From positions 2,776,001 to 2,840,000 of the forward strand of contig NZ_CP026095.1 in assembly GCF_004006295.1 (NCBI RefSeq): a DNA stretch of 64,000 nucleotides. Reading direction: 5' to 3'. Below the pieces are notes generated by a model that was given only the letters and a program-made list of their open reading frames with translations, made no database searches and had not been told where the DNA came from. Below, piece after piece: positions 8,250 through 18,270 of the stretch. The stretch's first letter is position 1. Each line of letters starts with the position of its first letter. This DNA is from Peribacillus asahii (GTDB lineage: Bacteria > Bacillota > Bacilli > Bacillales > DSM-1321). The translations under genes were made by a program, and so were the position numbers.

Positions 8250-9923
8250 TTATGTGAATACTCTTAACAATTTTCTGGTTTCTTCCTCTTGAAGAGAAGA
8301 ATAGTAAACATTTATCCCTTGATGTGGTTTATTTACATTAAAAATGTGGTAAAACGAATGTAAATGAATAGAAAACTTTTTATGCAAGACAGACCATTGA
8401 CTCCAATGATGTTTTTCCTTTTGAACAATATAGGCAGTAAGCACTTTTGGTACTTTTTCTTTATACCTTAACCCTCTACGCCCAATTGTGTAAGCGGCCG
8501 CCTGATGAATCGAGGTGCCAAATTTACGCATGTATTTCATTTTTCCTGAAATCGATGTGTAAGCTGGATTCACTTGAATGACATCTAATCCTATTTTATT
8601 GGCTCGATTAATGATGGCTTGAGACATTTTACGATAAGCGAATATACTTTTTAGATGATTGGCTTTTTTGTTACCGTAAATGTCGCCTGTTTTAGATAGA
8701 GTTGTATCGATATCTTCGATTACGATGGGTTTATTTTTACGAAAAGCCAAATCGACCAAAGCAATGGCCTCTGCTTCGATGATTTTGGTGATTTGTCCAG
8801 ATGTTTTCTTGTGAATAGAAAATAATAGCTTTCCACTATCGAGATAATTTCCGTCCTTTGAAACATCTGCCCAAGCAAAATGATCCACATTACAATCGAC
8901 ACCCATTACACCATCCGAAGTAGAGAAATTAACACAAGGATTCAAGTCAACATCTACAATGTTTTTAATCATGTAATAATCTCCGTGATTTTCGATAGAC
9001 CACGAAATCGGTTTCCCGAATTCTTTTTTATTTTTACATTTCTTTTGATTATCTGTCGCTTGATTGACCATCTCTTGTCCATATGGAAAGGTAACACCAG
9101 GAATGGTTACGACTTGGCCACCTAAGGCAGTCATATGGAGTTCATTATTTTCTGTATGGTAATGAAAAACGAAATTACCCGATCCGGCATCTTTCCGACC
9201 AGAAATCAAACATTCTTTATTTCGTGCAGCTAAAAAGAGCTTTCTCCAACATGCATGATCTTGAACATACTCTTCTTTGGTGAATTGTTGTTTAAATAAT
9301 TTCTTAGAGCCAAACACCACACTTGGAATAGATGTTTTTTGTTTTTCTTTCTTTTGCTCTAATCGAAAAAGGCGATGTTCTAAACGTCCAATTTGGGCTT
9401 TTCGAAAGGTAAGCTCTTTATCTACATATTGATGTTCAAACAAATACGCATTGAACCAAATCAATGATTGTTTCTTCTGTTCAAGTGAAAAAATCCCACT
9501 TGAATGATAAGAAAACTTCAGGTTCTTAGGAAATCGTAGGTCTCCTTTGATACAACTCTCTTTGATTTTCTTCAACTGCATAAGATATTTCCGTTCGTTT
9601 TTGAGCTTTTTCTTGATTTTTTTCATCTTTTCTTCTGTTTGGCGGATATACAAATGGGTTAATTTGGTTCGGGATGTGAAAAGAGCGTTCGCTTCTCTAA
9701 CGATACTGTTCGCAACATAGTCGCTTACATCAAACGTTTTCTTTACGACTTGATGGATGCTTTCTTTGTGTAATTTTCGTTTCCATCTTTTTTCGCGAAC
9801 TAATGTTTGAAAGGCGAATCTCTTAGCTTGATTGAATACTTCTGTAAAACGAGAAATTTCATCCACTAACGATTTGCTCATTTTGTTTTTATATAATCGT
9901 TTTGAAAAATAAGTTGCTTTCAC
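8250..9923 (-). CDS. TnpB-related RuvC-fold protein, long form
   Basis: 557 aa, longer than typical TnpB (about 400). A basic helical N-terminal half precedes a RuvC-like domain. RuvC-I is GVDCNVDHFAWADV (Asp) and RuvC-II is KPIVIEDIDTT (Glu). The usual CxxC zinc ribbon between RuvC-II and III is absent: NPAYTSISGKMKYMRKFG runs straight into SIHQAAAYTIGRRGL, where the common DxNAA motif has His or Ser in place of Asp. It is either a divergent active nuclease whose third carboxylate lies elsewhere or an inactivated one. Confidence 0.8.
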   Translation of the reverse strand: MKATYFSKRLYKNKMSKSLVDEISRFTEVFNQAKRFAFQTLVREKRWKRKLHKESIHQVVKKTFDVSDYVANSIVREANALFTSRTKLTHLYIRQTEEKMKKIKKKLKNERKYLMQLKKIKESCIKGDLRFPKNLKFSYHSSGIFSLEQKKQSLIWFNAYLFEHQYVDKELTFRKAQIGRLEHRLFRLEQKKEKQKTSIPSVVFGSKKLFKQQFTKEEYVQDHACWRKLFLAARNKECLISGRKDAGSGNFVFHYHTENNELHMTALGGQVVTIPGVTFPYGQEMVNQATDNQKKCKNKKEFGKPISWSIENHGDYYMIKNIVDVDLNPCVNFSTSDGVMGVDCNVDHFAWADVSKDGNYLDSGKLLFSIHKKTSGQITKIIEAEAIALVDLAFRKNKPIVIEDIDTTLSKTGDIYGNKKANHLKSIFAYRKMSQAIINRANKIGLDVIQVNPAYTSISGKMKYMRKFGTSIHQAAAYTIGRRGLRYKEKVPKVLTAYIVQKEKHHWSQWSVLHKKFSIHLHSFYHIFNVNKPHQGINVYYSSLQEEETRKLLRVFT

Positions 9924-10107
9924 CCGCTTTCACCACCAATCAGAACATAAGTTCCTATATATATGAATATTTTACCTGTTGCTAGCGAATTTTTCAATCT
10001 AAAATAACTGAAGAAACAAAAAAGAAGCCCACTCATCTCCCACTTACCCTTCGCTCGCTATCGCATGGCTATGGCTTGAAGATGGGAGTCTTCTTGGCTA
10101 AAATGAT

Positions 10108-10141
10108 AAAAAATCCGACCAGACAACGGTCGGATTTTTTT
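10108..10141 (+). terminator. Intrinsic terminator left of the S9 peptidase
   Basis: AAAAAATCCGACC and GGTCGGATTTTTTT pair around AGACAAC. No plus-strand gene ends directly before it now. It probably served the DUF2680 gene before the IS element separated them. Confidence 0.8.
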
Positions 10142-10247
10142 ATCCTTCACTTAACAGGCTGTATAATATGTTTCACTTTATTCCAACAAGGAATTCGACA
10201 GTACATAACGAATAGTATATTCTAGTTCAATGGAAAGGATGATAAAA

Positions 10248-12227
10248 ATGAACACACACGGTATAACTGCTGAGGACTTATTTCACTTACAATCCGTAAC
10301 AGACCCTCAACTTTCTCCTGATGGACATCTCGTCATGTATGTTCAAACGAGCATTGATCGAGAAACCGAGAAATACATATCTAATCTCTATTTATATAAT
10401 GTCCTTACAAAAGAAACGAAACAATGGACAACTGGACAAAACAGACATTCTAGCCCGCGTTGGTCTCCAGACGGTAAATATATGAGCTTCGTCTCTAACC
10501 AATCAGGAAGTAACCAATTATATGTAATGAGTTCCGCAGGAGGAGAAGCAAAGCAAATAACAAACTTAAAATCTGAAGTATCTCCGCCCATCTGGTCTCC
10601 CTGCTCAACGAAGCTTTTATTTTCAACTAGTCGTCCAGCTAGCGACCAAGAGGAGTACAGAAATGAAGAAAAGAAAACGGCACTTCGATTTGAACGCATT
10701 CAATATAAATCAGAAGGGCAAGGATATTTTAACGGGCTGTATAAACATCTAGCTGTTGTTGATGTGCTGACAGAAGAAATCGAATTTTTGACAAAAGGAC
10801 GACAACATTATTCTCCAAGTGCATGGTCTCCAGATGGAAAGCATATTACATACGTTAGTAAAACGATAGAACAAGGCGAATACGATTTTATTTCTGATAT
10901 TTTCACTATGGATATTTCAACAAAGAAATCAGTCAACATTACAAATAGAGCTGGATTTTTTTATGACCCCAAATGGTCTCCTAACGGTGAATATCTCTCT
11001 TTTCTTGGTCATAAGCGAGAATTTCTCAATGCTACATTAGCTAAAATCTGGCTATATGACATAAACAAGCAAACTACTTCTTGCTTAACGGAAGGCTGGG
11101 ATGTAGAATTAGGAAATTCTTGTATTACCGATTTTCAAATGGGGGCTGTCGACCCGGGTATTCTTTGGACGAATGACAGCGCAGGGTTTTATTTTTTAAT
11201 GAGCGATGACGGGAACACAGGAGTATACTATGGCTCCATTGAAGGGGCTATGTATCCATCTATCTTAGAAAATCAACATATTTACGGACTTTCTATTGAT
11301 CCAAATCACCATCAAGCCGTTGTAGCAATCAGTACTCCAACAAACCCTGGAGAACTGTATTATTTTAACTTAATGAATGGGCAACAGGAGCAAATTTCCT
11401 TTGTGAATACAAGTTTTGTCCAGAACAAATCACTAGCTGAAGCTGAAGCGATTAGCTGGAAAGCGAAGGATGGCTTGGATCTTCACGGTTGGCTTATCAA
11501 GCCTGTCTGTTACGAAGAAGGAAAAACCTATCCCCTCATTTTAGAAATTCATGGTGGACCGCATTTAATGTATGGAAACAGCTACATGCATGAATTTCAA
11601 GCATTAGCAAACGAAGGATATACAATCTTATATACTAATCCGCGTGGCAGTGTCGGTTATGGTCAACAATTTGTAAACGCTTGTCGTGGTGATTATGGAG
11701 GTATGGATTACGAAGATTTAATATCTGCTGTTGATTATGTGACTAACACATACGACTTTATAGACCGCAATAAACTAGGAGTTAGTGGTGGCAGCTACGG
11801 CGGTTTCATGACAAACTGGATTGTTGGCCATACGGATCGTTTTAAAGCAGCTGTCAGCCAACGTTCCATTTCCAACTGGTTTAGCTTTTACGGGGTAAGT
11901 GATATTGGCTATTATTTTACGGAATGGCAACTCGAGGGCGATATTTTTCAAACACCAGAGAAGCTATGGAATCATTCGCCATTAAAGTATGCTGCTAATA
12001 TACAAACACCTTTGCTTCTACTACATGGAGAAAAAGATTTACGTTGTCCGCTCGAACAAAGCGAGCAACTATTTATTGCTTTAAAACGGCAAAAGAAAGA
12101 AACTACTCTTATTATTTTTCCCGATGAAACACATGAAATTACACGTAACGGTTCACCAAATATGCGCTTGCAGCACCTTCAAGAAATTAAAAATTGGTTT
12201 AATAAACATATAAGAAACCTCTGTTAG
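10248..12227 (+). CDS. S9 family prolyl-oligopeptidase-like peptidase (YuxL-like)
   Basis: 659 aa from the ATG at 10248 (GGAAAGG upstream). The N-terminal two thirds are a beta-propeller with PD40 repeats (SPRWSPDGKYMSF, SAWSPDGKHITY, DPKWSPNGEYLSF). The C-terminal third is an alpha/beta hydrolase: nucleophile Ser in GVSGGSYGGFMTNW, Asp in HGEKDLRCP, His in DETHEITRNGSP. Such enzymes cleave short peptides or acylated amino termini in the cytoplasm. No signal peptide is present. It is monocistronic, ending in a terminator that overlaps its stop. Confidence 0.92.
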   Translation: MNTHGITAEDLFHLQSVTDPQLSPDGHLVMYVQTSIDRETEKYISNLYLYNVLTKETKQWTTGQNRHSSPRWSPDGKYMSFVSNQSGSNQLYVMSSAGGEAKQITNLKSEVSPPIWSPCSTKLLFSTSRPASDQEEYRNEEKKTALRFERIQYKSEGQGYFNGLYKHLAVVDVLTEEIEFLTKGRQHYSPSAWSPDGKHITYVSKTIEQGEYDFISDIFTMDISTKKSVNITNRAGFFYDPKWSPNGEYLSFLGHKREFLNATLAKIWLYDINKQTTSCLTEGWDVELGNSCITDFQMGAVDPGILWTNDSAGFYFLMSDDGNTGVYYGSIEGAMYPSILENQHIYGLSIDPNHHQAVVAISTPTNPGELYYFNLMNGQQEQISFVNTSFVQNKSLAEAEAISWKAKDGLDLHGWLIKPVCYEEGKTYPLILEIHGGPHLMYGNSYMHEFQALANEGYTILYTNPRGSVGYGQQFVNACRGDYGGMDYEDLISAVDYVTNTYDFIDRNKLGVSGGSYGGFMTNWIVGHTDRFKAAVSQRSISNWFSFYGVSDIGYYFTEWQLEGDIFQTPEKLWNHSPLKYAANIQTPLLLLHGEKDLRCPLEQSEQLFIALKRQKKETTLIIFPDETHEITRNGSPNMRLQHLQEIKNWFNKHIRNLC

Positions 12228-12251
12228 CACTCGCTAACAGAGGTTTCTTTT
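12212..12251 (+). terminator. Terminator overlapping the S9 peptidase stop codon
   Basis: AAGAAACCTCTGTTAG pairs perfectly with CTAACAGAGGTTTCTT around CACTCG. The left arm contains the last codons and the TAG stop. It is bidirectional and lies between convergent genes. Confidence 0.88.
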
Positions 12252-12252
12252 G

Positions 12253-12684
12253 TTAATGCTGAATTTGATTATGCTGTTCCGAAATGGAACTTAAGGCTAT
12301 GCCCGCTCTTTGATCCGATTCTTTACGAACAGCTAAATCCCCAAGTGCAACAATACCAACCAGTCGATTATTCTCAATAATTGGAACACGACGAATTTGT
12401 TCGGTTGCCATTAACTCTTCGATATCATCAATGGACATATCTGGTGTGCCTGTTACTAGACGTGTGGAAATCACATCAGTAATTTTTGTTGAATTTGGTT
12501 TCTTTTCAGCAACACAGCGAATAACAATATCACGGTCAGTAATAACACCGACTAACGTATCATTATCCAAAACAGGAATCATCCCCACATTATCCTGTTT
12601 CATTTTTAGTGCCGCTTCATAAATATTATCTAGTGTCGTACAACAATCCACATTCGTTGTCATAATATCTCTTACTGTTTGCAT
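12253..12684 (-). CDS. Two-CBS-domain protein
   Basis: 143 aa made almost wholly of two CBS domains: about residues 7-62 (VRDIMTTNVDCC... VGVITDRDIVIR) and 72-127 (MATEQIRRVPIIENNRLVGIVALGDLA). CBS pairs bind adenosine ligands and act as energy or ion sensors. No catalytic domain is attached. GGAGG is upstream of the ATG. It is similar in layout to Bacillus YhcV-type proteins; target unknown. Confidence 0.88.
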   Translation of the reverse strand: MQTVRDIMTTNVDCCTTLDNIYEAALKMKQDNVGMIPVLDNDTLVGVITDRDIVIRCVAEKKPNSTKITDVISTRLVTGTPDMSIDDIEELMATEQIRRVPIIENNRLVGIVALGDLAVRKESDQRAGIALSSISEQHNQIQH

Positions 12685-12887
12685 GAGAATTCCTCCACTT
12701 CTGTAGTTGGTACAAATTTATTATTATCCATGCTACAGTCTCATACACGTGGAAAATGAAAACAGCCTCTATAAAGAATAAAGCGGATCTTCCAGAAGTT
12801 GGTTTTCCCTTTATCCCCCACATCTATCTTCTTTAATTACTCATACTTGAGGGGGCTTACTGCCCGTTAAGTGTGGAATGAAATTGT

Positions 12888-13876
12888 CTAATATACATCT
12901 TTTCGAATAAATACCATAAATGAAACGATTAACGCTACCAGCCACCACACAAAGAGAATAAGCACAGACGATAAAAGCGTCATTCCTTCAATCGGTGGAG
13001 CGACTCCACTTAAATAATTAGTAAGCTGTAAATTGACCATAAAAAATATTTAGCAGACTCCCAAGACGATACCATATTGTTCAAAATAGCCCCCGAAATA
13101 AGAGCTGCCAGCATAATTCCCATCCCTGCAGGAGTACTGCGTATCAATACAGATAACATAAACGCAAGCGTACCAACGACAACAGCGATATACCAAACTA
13201 ATCCAAAATCCATCAATAATAGCTGCCATTGGCTAATTAAACGAACACCGCTTGTATCTATATTTCCAGCTTCCACTGTAAATCCAGTAATAATCGGGGC
13301 ATTCCAACCATGATAACCGAAAACGACACCAGATAATGCATATGCTAAAACTCCTGTCATCGCCACAATTATGGAAATCGATAAGAGTAACGTAATATAT
13401 TTACTCATTAATATTTTCCAACGCGGCACAGGCCTTGTTAACAATAATTTAATCGTTCCTTGACTACTTTCAGATGAGACTAAATCACTCGCTACAATCA
13501 TGACCAATAAAGGAATGAATAAAGAACTCGCATTTTCGATAAACATTCTCGTAAATGTAGCCGCTCCAGGTTCAGATGGATTAATATTATGATCAAGATA
13601 ATATTGCTGCTGTTTAACTGTTACCTGCAGCTGTTCTCTCCACTCATCTAACATCCGACTAGAACTTAAACGATTTTGAATATCAATAATTTGCTGCTGT
13701 ACAGCTGTACGCCAATCATCTGTCCCAAGCTTCTCTCTTTGCTCTTCGGCTTGTTTATATTGCGCGTATGTAAACAGAACGACTAATACAGCGACAATTA
13801 CGCCAATAATAAGCAGTCTTTTCTTTGCCAACAGCTTCATCATTTCGTTTTGAATTAAGTTAATCAATACCTGCAC
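12888..13876 (-). pseudogene. ABC-2 type transporter permease, frameshifted near the 3' end
   Basis: The first frame (to 13010) encodes 288 aa with an N-terminal helix, an extracellular coiled region (residues about 35-110) and further membrane segments. After a T-run shift at about 13040, the next frame continues MVNLQLTNYLSGVAP and two more helices, ending in FIRKDVY and a stop at 12888. Adding one T to the six-T run restores about 329 aa. It overlaps the ATPase gene upstream, so the two form one exporter. GTG (13876) or TTG (13867) may be the start. Confidence 0.82.
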
Positions 13877-14777
13877 CTCCTCCGTCTGTAAGCTCTAAAA
13901 ATAAATCCTCCAACGTCGGAAGTCTTCTGTTCATTTCAAGTATTTTCACACCATGCTTTACTAGCGCTTCATTCCATTTCGGTGTTTCCTCTTCATCAAA
14001 ACTCGTCAGTATATAACCATCTTCTGTTTCCATTACCTCTGTTAATGAACGTAATACTTCTGTTCCAAGTTCTATTGGCTCAACACGCCAATTCATCCGC
14101 TCTTGTACACTTAATAAATCACTAACTGTACCTACCTTCACAATTTCGCCTTTCGTAATAATCGCTACGCGGTCACAGAGCAATTGAATTTCACTTAATA
14201 AATGAGAAGAAACGAGCACACTCATTCCTTCCTCTTCTGCCAGCATACGAATAAACTGTCTCATTTCGCGAATTCCTGCTGGGTCAAGACCATTTGTTGG
14301 CTCATCTAAAATTAATAACTTTGGACGATTTAACATCGCTTGGGCAATTCCAAGTCGTTGGCGCATACCAAGAGAATACGTTTTCACCGTATCATGAATT
14401 CTTTGCTCTAGCCCAACTAATTTGACCACTTCCATCATTCGCTCTTCCCCTACATTCGGCAGCATTCTCGCAAAATGAAGTAAGTTATTCCAGCCACTCA
14501 GAAAAGGATATAGTTCAGGATTTTCAACAATACAGCCTAAATGCTGCATGGCCTTCTTATAATCTTTTTTCACATCATAGCCACAAATACGAATGGAACC
14601 TGCTGTTGGTTTAATTAGTCCAACGAGCATTCGAATGGTCGTTGTTTTACCTGCACCATTTGGCCCTAAAAATCCAAAAACTTCTCCTTTTCTAACAGTG
14701 AAGCTAATATCTTTAATAATTTCTCGTTTTCTAATTGTCTTTTTTACAGAGTTTACTTCTAATGTCACATTACTCAT
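13860..14777 (-). CDS. ABC transporter ATP-binding protein
   Basis: 305 aa from the ATG at 14777 (GGGAGG 9 nt upstream; overlaps the GDSL gene stop by 8 nt). Walker A is GFLGPNGAGKTTT, the signature is YSLGMRQRLGIAQA, Walker B is LLILDEPTNGLDP, and the H-loop is VLVSSHLLSE. It is a drug/antibiotic or lantibiotic type exporter ATPase of the CcmA/YxlF class with a C-terminal accessory region. It pairs with the ABC-2 permease that follows. Substrate unknown. Confidence 0.92.
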   Translation of the reverse strand: MSNVTLEVNSVKKTIRKREIIKDISFTVRKGEVFGFLGPNGAGKTTTIRMLVGLIKPTAGSIRICGYDVKKDYKKAMQHLGCIVENPELYPFLSGWNNLLHFARMLPNVGEERMMEVVKLVGLEQRIHDTVKTYSLGMRQRLGIAQAMLNRPKLLILDEPTNGLDPAGIREMRQFIRMLAEEEGMSVLVSSHLLSEIQLLCDRVAIITKGEIVKVGTVSDLLSVQERMNWRVEPIELGTEVLRSLTEVMETEDGYILTSFDEEETPKWNEALVKHGVKILEMNRRLPTLEDLFLELTDGGGAGID

Positions 14778-15561
14778 CGTCCTTTGCCTCCCATTCAATT
14801 AATGGGGCAATTCGTTCAGCCATTAAGCGGTATCCAGCACTATTTGGGTGAAACCTGTCCGAATATAAATACTCATTAACCGATAATTGGAACAAGTCAA
14901 AGGTTGGCACAAACACCATGTCTTCATATTTCGCTAACACCTCAGCTGTCTCATTATTCCATTGCCGTACAATGGCATTCATCTCCCCATTTTCATCCAA
15001 TTCAATAAACGGATTATATAAACCAAGCATAAACAGTTGAGCTGAACTGTTATTCTGACGAATTGTCGATAAAATCTCATCTAAATGTACTAAATAATTT
15101 TTCTGTAATTTAGAAATCGTTGTTGAATCTAGATTTAGCAACGTATCTCCTTTTTGAAATAAATCATTGCCCCCTATGGTTACTAAAATCGCATCTGCTC
15201 GTTGAAGCTGCCGTTCCACTTCTCGTTCTTGTACTTGTTCTGCTAATTGAGCAGATACTAATCCTTTAATCCCAAGATTTTGCACCGTAATAGGATGATC
15301 GAATTTCTTTTCAAGCTCTTCAGTCACAGTGCCTACATATCCTTTTCCTGTTTCATCACCTGTTCCCCGTGTTAATGAATCTCCTAAAGCAACAACAGTA
15401 AACTCATCCGGACGCTTTTCAATCGGTTGTGCGGATAGATCTTCAACACCAGAAGCTTCTCCGTGATAATAATCCACGATTGCCCAGCTAAGACAGCCCA
15501 TCCACAACAGACCGAGCAGCGCCGAGAAAACCGTAACGATTCTTACCCTCCATCTGCTCAC
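14770..15561 (-). CDS. GDSL/SGNH-family lipase or esterase, membrane-anchored
   Basis: 263 aa from the GTG at 15561, chosen because GGAGGG lies 6 nt upstream; a 15594 start has no ribosome site. An uncleaved N-terminal helix (VTVFSALLGLLWMGCLSWAI) anchors an extracellular SGNH hydrolase. Block I is VVALGDSLTRGTGD (Ser nucleophile), block III is ILVTIGGNDLF, and block V is DRFHPNSAGY (Asp, His). It is the first gene of an operon with the ABC exporter, so it may act on an exported or surface lipid or ester. Role inferred. Confidence 0.88.
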   Translation of the reverse strand: MSRWRVRIVTVFSALLGLLWMGCLSWAIVDYYHGEASGVEDLSAQPIEKRPDEFTVVALGDSLTRGTGDETGKGYVGTVTEELEKKFDHPITVQNLGIKGLVSAQLAEQVQEREVERQLQRADAILVTIGGNDLFQKGDTLLNLDSTTISKLQKNYLVHLDEILSTIRQNNSSAQLFMLGLYNPFIELDENGEMNAIVRQWNNETAEVLAKYEDMVFVPTFDLFQLSVNEYLYSDRFHPNSAGYRLMAERIAPLIEWEAKDDE

Positions 15562-15614
15562 CTTCATCCCTCCAAAACATTCTAATGTTTCCATTAAAAC
15601 ACATCTCTATAAAA

Positions 15615-15654
15615 AGACAAAAAAAAAGACAGAAAGAAAATTTCTTCTGTCTTT
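15615..15654 (-). terminator. Terminator overlapping a small gene's stop
   Basis: AAAGACAGAA pairs with TTCTGTCTTT; on minus a long T run follows. The upstream arm includes the stop codon of the 59-aa gene. It closes the kinase/small-gene unit. Confidence 0.8.
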
Positions 15655-15832
15655 ATCTCTCTTGATTTCTTTTTTCCATCAATTTTTGAACGACTTCTGT
15701 CGGAGACCAACAATTAAATTGATATTTTGGATGCGTTTCATAACGAAGTCTTGAACAATAATAACGCATCTTATCATCAACTCTCTCGCTGCGAAAGTGT
15801 TCACATGTTGCGCAACAATGAAATGTATTCAT
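15653..15832 (-). CDS. Small cysteine-rich protein, 59 aa
   Basis: Starts MNTFHCCATCEHF and has further cysteines in YYCSRLRYETH and FNCWSP, a spacing that suggests one zinc or metal site. There is no signal peptide. The ATG follows the kinase stop by 40 bp and the terminator lies at its end, so it is likely cotranscribed with the kinase. I do not know its function. Confidence 0.72.
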   Translation of the reverse strand: MNTFHCCATCEHFRSERVDDKMRYYCSRLRYETHPKYQFNCWSPTEVVQKLMEKRNQER

Positions 15833-15871
15833 CTATCATCCCTACTCACACATCATAATTTGACCAAACCC

Positions 15872-18030
15872 CTATGCCGTTTCTAACGGTAATAAAATAT
15901 TAAAAGCAGTTCCTTTATTCACTTCACTTTCAACGACTATACGCCCTTGATGACTTTCAATGATTTTAAAGCTCACCATTAACCCTAAGCCATTTCCGGT
16001 TTCCTTAGTCGTATAAAATGGTTCGCCTAGCTTTTTCAAACGATCGGGCGGAATGCCGACACCAGTATCTTCAAAAGAAATTTGTACTTCGCCTTCTTTA
16101 AGCTCTGTTGTCACTTTAATATGACCGCCATTAGGCATGGCCTCAATTCCATTTTTCACAAAGTTTAAAAACACTTGCTTCAAACGATTTTCATCACAAC
16201 GAACGAAAATGAAATCATACATGTTTTCAAAATAAAAATTGACCTTTTTCTTCCTCGCATCAAATTCCATTAAGGATAAAACATTTTGAATGATTGGAAC
16301 AATATTTTTTGTTTCTAACTTAACAGACTGCGGCTTCGCAAGCACAAGAAACTCCTCAACAATTTGATTTACACGATCAATTTCATCTAAGATAATATCC
16401 AAATACTCGAGCCTTGTTGGGTCTTTTTCATCCAATTGTAAAAACTCTGTATACCCCTTCATCGATGTAAGTGGATTACGAATTTCATGGGCCACGCCTG
16501 CCGCTAATTGGCCGACGGCGGCTAATTTATCTTGTTGATGTAATAGCTCTTCTGATTTCTTCCGTTCGGTAATATCATGAAGAATAGATAGGAAGTACGT
16601 CGGTTTTCCTGCTTCAGAACGATATGGAACAATGGTCGCATCTACCCAATACTCCCGGCCATCTTTCGCTAGATTGCGCAATTCTCCTTTCCACACTTTG
16701 CCTGCCCAAACCGTTTCGTCGATTTCTTTTAATAATGCTTTTGTATAATAATCCGATTGCAGGATTGAATGTGAACGACCGATTAGTTCCTCTGCTGTAT
16801 ATCCAGAAATAGCGATAAATTGGTCATTCACTTGAACGATTTTCCCTGCTTTATCCGTAATCATGACAATGGACGAATGATTAAGTGCATTATAAATATC
16901 TTGTAATTCGCGAATCGATGTTTTCAAATCCTGTTCTGCTTGTTTACGACGCGTAATATCTGAACGAATCGAAATAAATTGATATGGCTTTCCGTGATCC
17001 ATAAAAGGGACAATCGTCGTATGGACCCAATAGAAGTTACCATATTTGTCTTTATTGCATATTTCCCCGCTCCATGTGCGCCCTTGCTTAATCGTGCTCC
17101 ATAAATTCCCGAAAAACTCTTTTGGATGATATCCCGAGTTAATAATGGAATGACTCTGTCCAAGCAGCTCTTCTTCACTGTACTTTGAAATCTCAACAAA
17201 CTTATCATTTACATACGTAATAATACCTTGTGGGTCGGTAATCGCGACAATGGAAGATTGATCAAGCGCAAAGCGAATATCCTTTACATAATTATCACTT
17301 TTTGCTAAACGACGATTAATAATCGTACTAGACGTAATCAAACCGGATAATACAAGAAGCGAAACAAAAAAGAGTAAATACATAATAAAAGGCATCTCAT
17401 TCAAGAGTTCATTAATACTGCCGATTGCGTGATTAATAGGGAACGCGCTTAGCAGCAGAAAATGCCCTTGGGTAATCGCCCCCGTCATGACCAACGTACT
17501 AACCAACTTCAAAAAGTACGTATTCCCTCGATTAAATCTGCTTGGATAAAATAAAATAAGAAGGGCCACAACAAATAAACAAAAAAGAATAGCAAATGGT
17601 ATACCGAGTAAGACTACATTATACGCAAATGAATGTTGCAGGGCATACATTCCAATAATATAACTAGAAAATACAGCCATAGAGAGCAAAAAGCTGGCCA
17701 TTAACAACTGGGAAAGAAGCAGCTTTTTTTAGATAAACTTAAGAAACCCATTGCTGCTAAAGCCGTTCCAAGTACAAAAGCTAAAACACTAATAGCTACG
17801 TTCATTGAAACGATACGATTGTCACCGCCAATTAAACTATTAAAGAAATTAAGTGTCCAAATCGCGATTCCTAACGCAAAGCTGCTGCCTAGATATAAGA
17901 AACGCTTCATATGCCCTTTCGTTGTCCGCATCATAAGTAATAGCTCAATCGCTGTATATGTCGAAATAAAAGTCAACATTACCGCGGTAATAAAAATAAC
18001 TGAATTGGGTGATACAATAAGTCCGTCCAT
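15872..18030 (-). pseudogene. Membrane PAS-PAS histidine kinase, frameshifted near the 5' end
   Basis: Two frames join at a run of A near 17725 (adjusting it joins SLSKK to KLLLSQLLMASF), giving about 718 aa. The N-terminal part has about seven membrane helices with an MHYT-like pattern (LGIAIWTLNFFNSLI). Two PAS/PAC domains follow (each with ITDPQG/ITDKAG, then SHSII and EYWVHTT-type motifs). Then come HisKA (GVAHEIRNPLTSMKGY, phospho-His) and HATPase (NGIEAMPNGGH, DTGVGIPPDRL, GNGLGLMV). It is built like sporulation kinases that feed Spo0F. No response regulator is adjacent, as for orphan Kin proteins. Confidence 0.85.
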
Positions 18031-18270
18031 TATTTCATATTACCTTTCTACATCTATTTTCTTATATTGTAATGGAAAAAGTAACGATATTAAAAACTTT
18101 TTTTGTTTTTATTTCATTTTATAATATTTCTTTTCTCCCATCTTCGACCCAAAATAAGGAATATCAACAAAAAACTTCACATTTATGATGTAAAGTCCTT
18201 TATTTACAAATCTCTCTACGTTTATAATTAACAATAAATATATTTATAGAAAAAGGAGCGGGACAGGTAT

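Larger units (their letters stand above)
7950..10108 (-). mobile_element. IS200/IS605-type element with TnpB only
   Basis: The element holds one gene, a TnpB-related protein, and no TnpA. Its right end is near 7950 (minus strand ends in a CCTCCACTT...AAGTGGGGG hairpin then TAGTTCAA). Its left end holds another fold-back at about 10022-10098 (GAAGCCCACTCATC... and GATGGGAGTCTTC). It sits between the stop codon of the DUF2680 gene and what looks like that gene's terminator at 10108-10141. Ends are approximate. Without TnpA it needs a helper transposase to move. Confidence 0.7.

Noticed and set aside
8720..9125. Open frames of 60-81 codons within the TnpB gene
   Set aside because: They are shadows of the main frame without ribosome sites.
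12841..12887. GGGGGC...GCCC segment as an RNA gene or terminator
   Set aside because: Pairing is short and has no T run; no known RNA is recognised.
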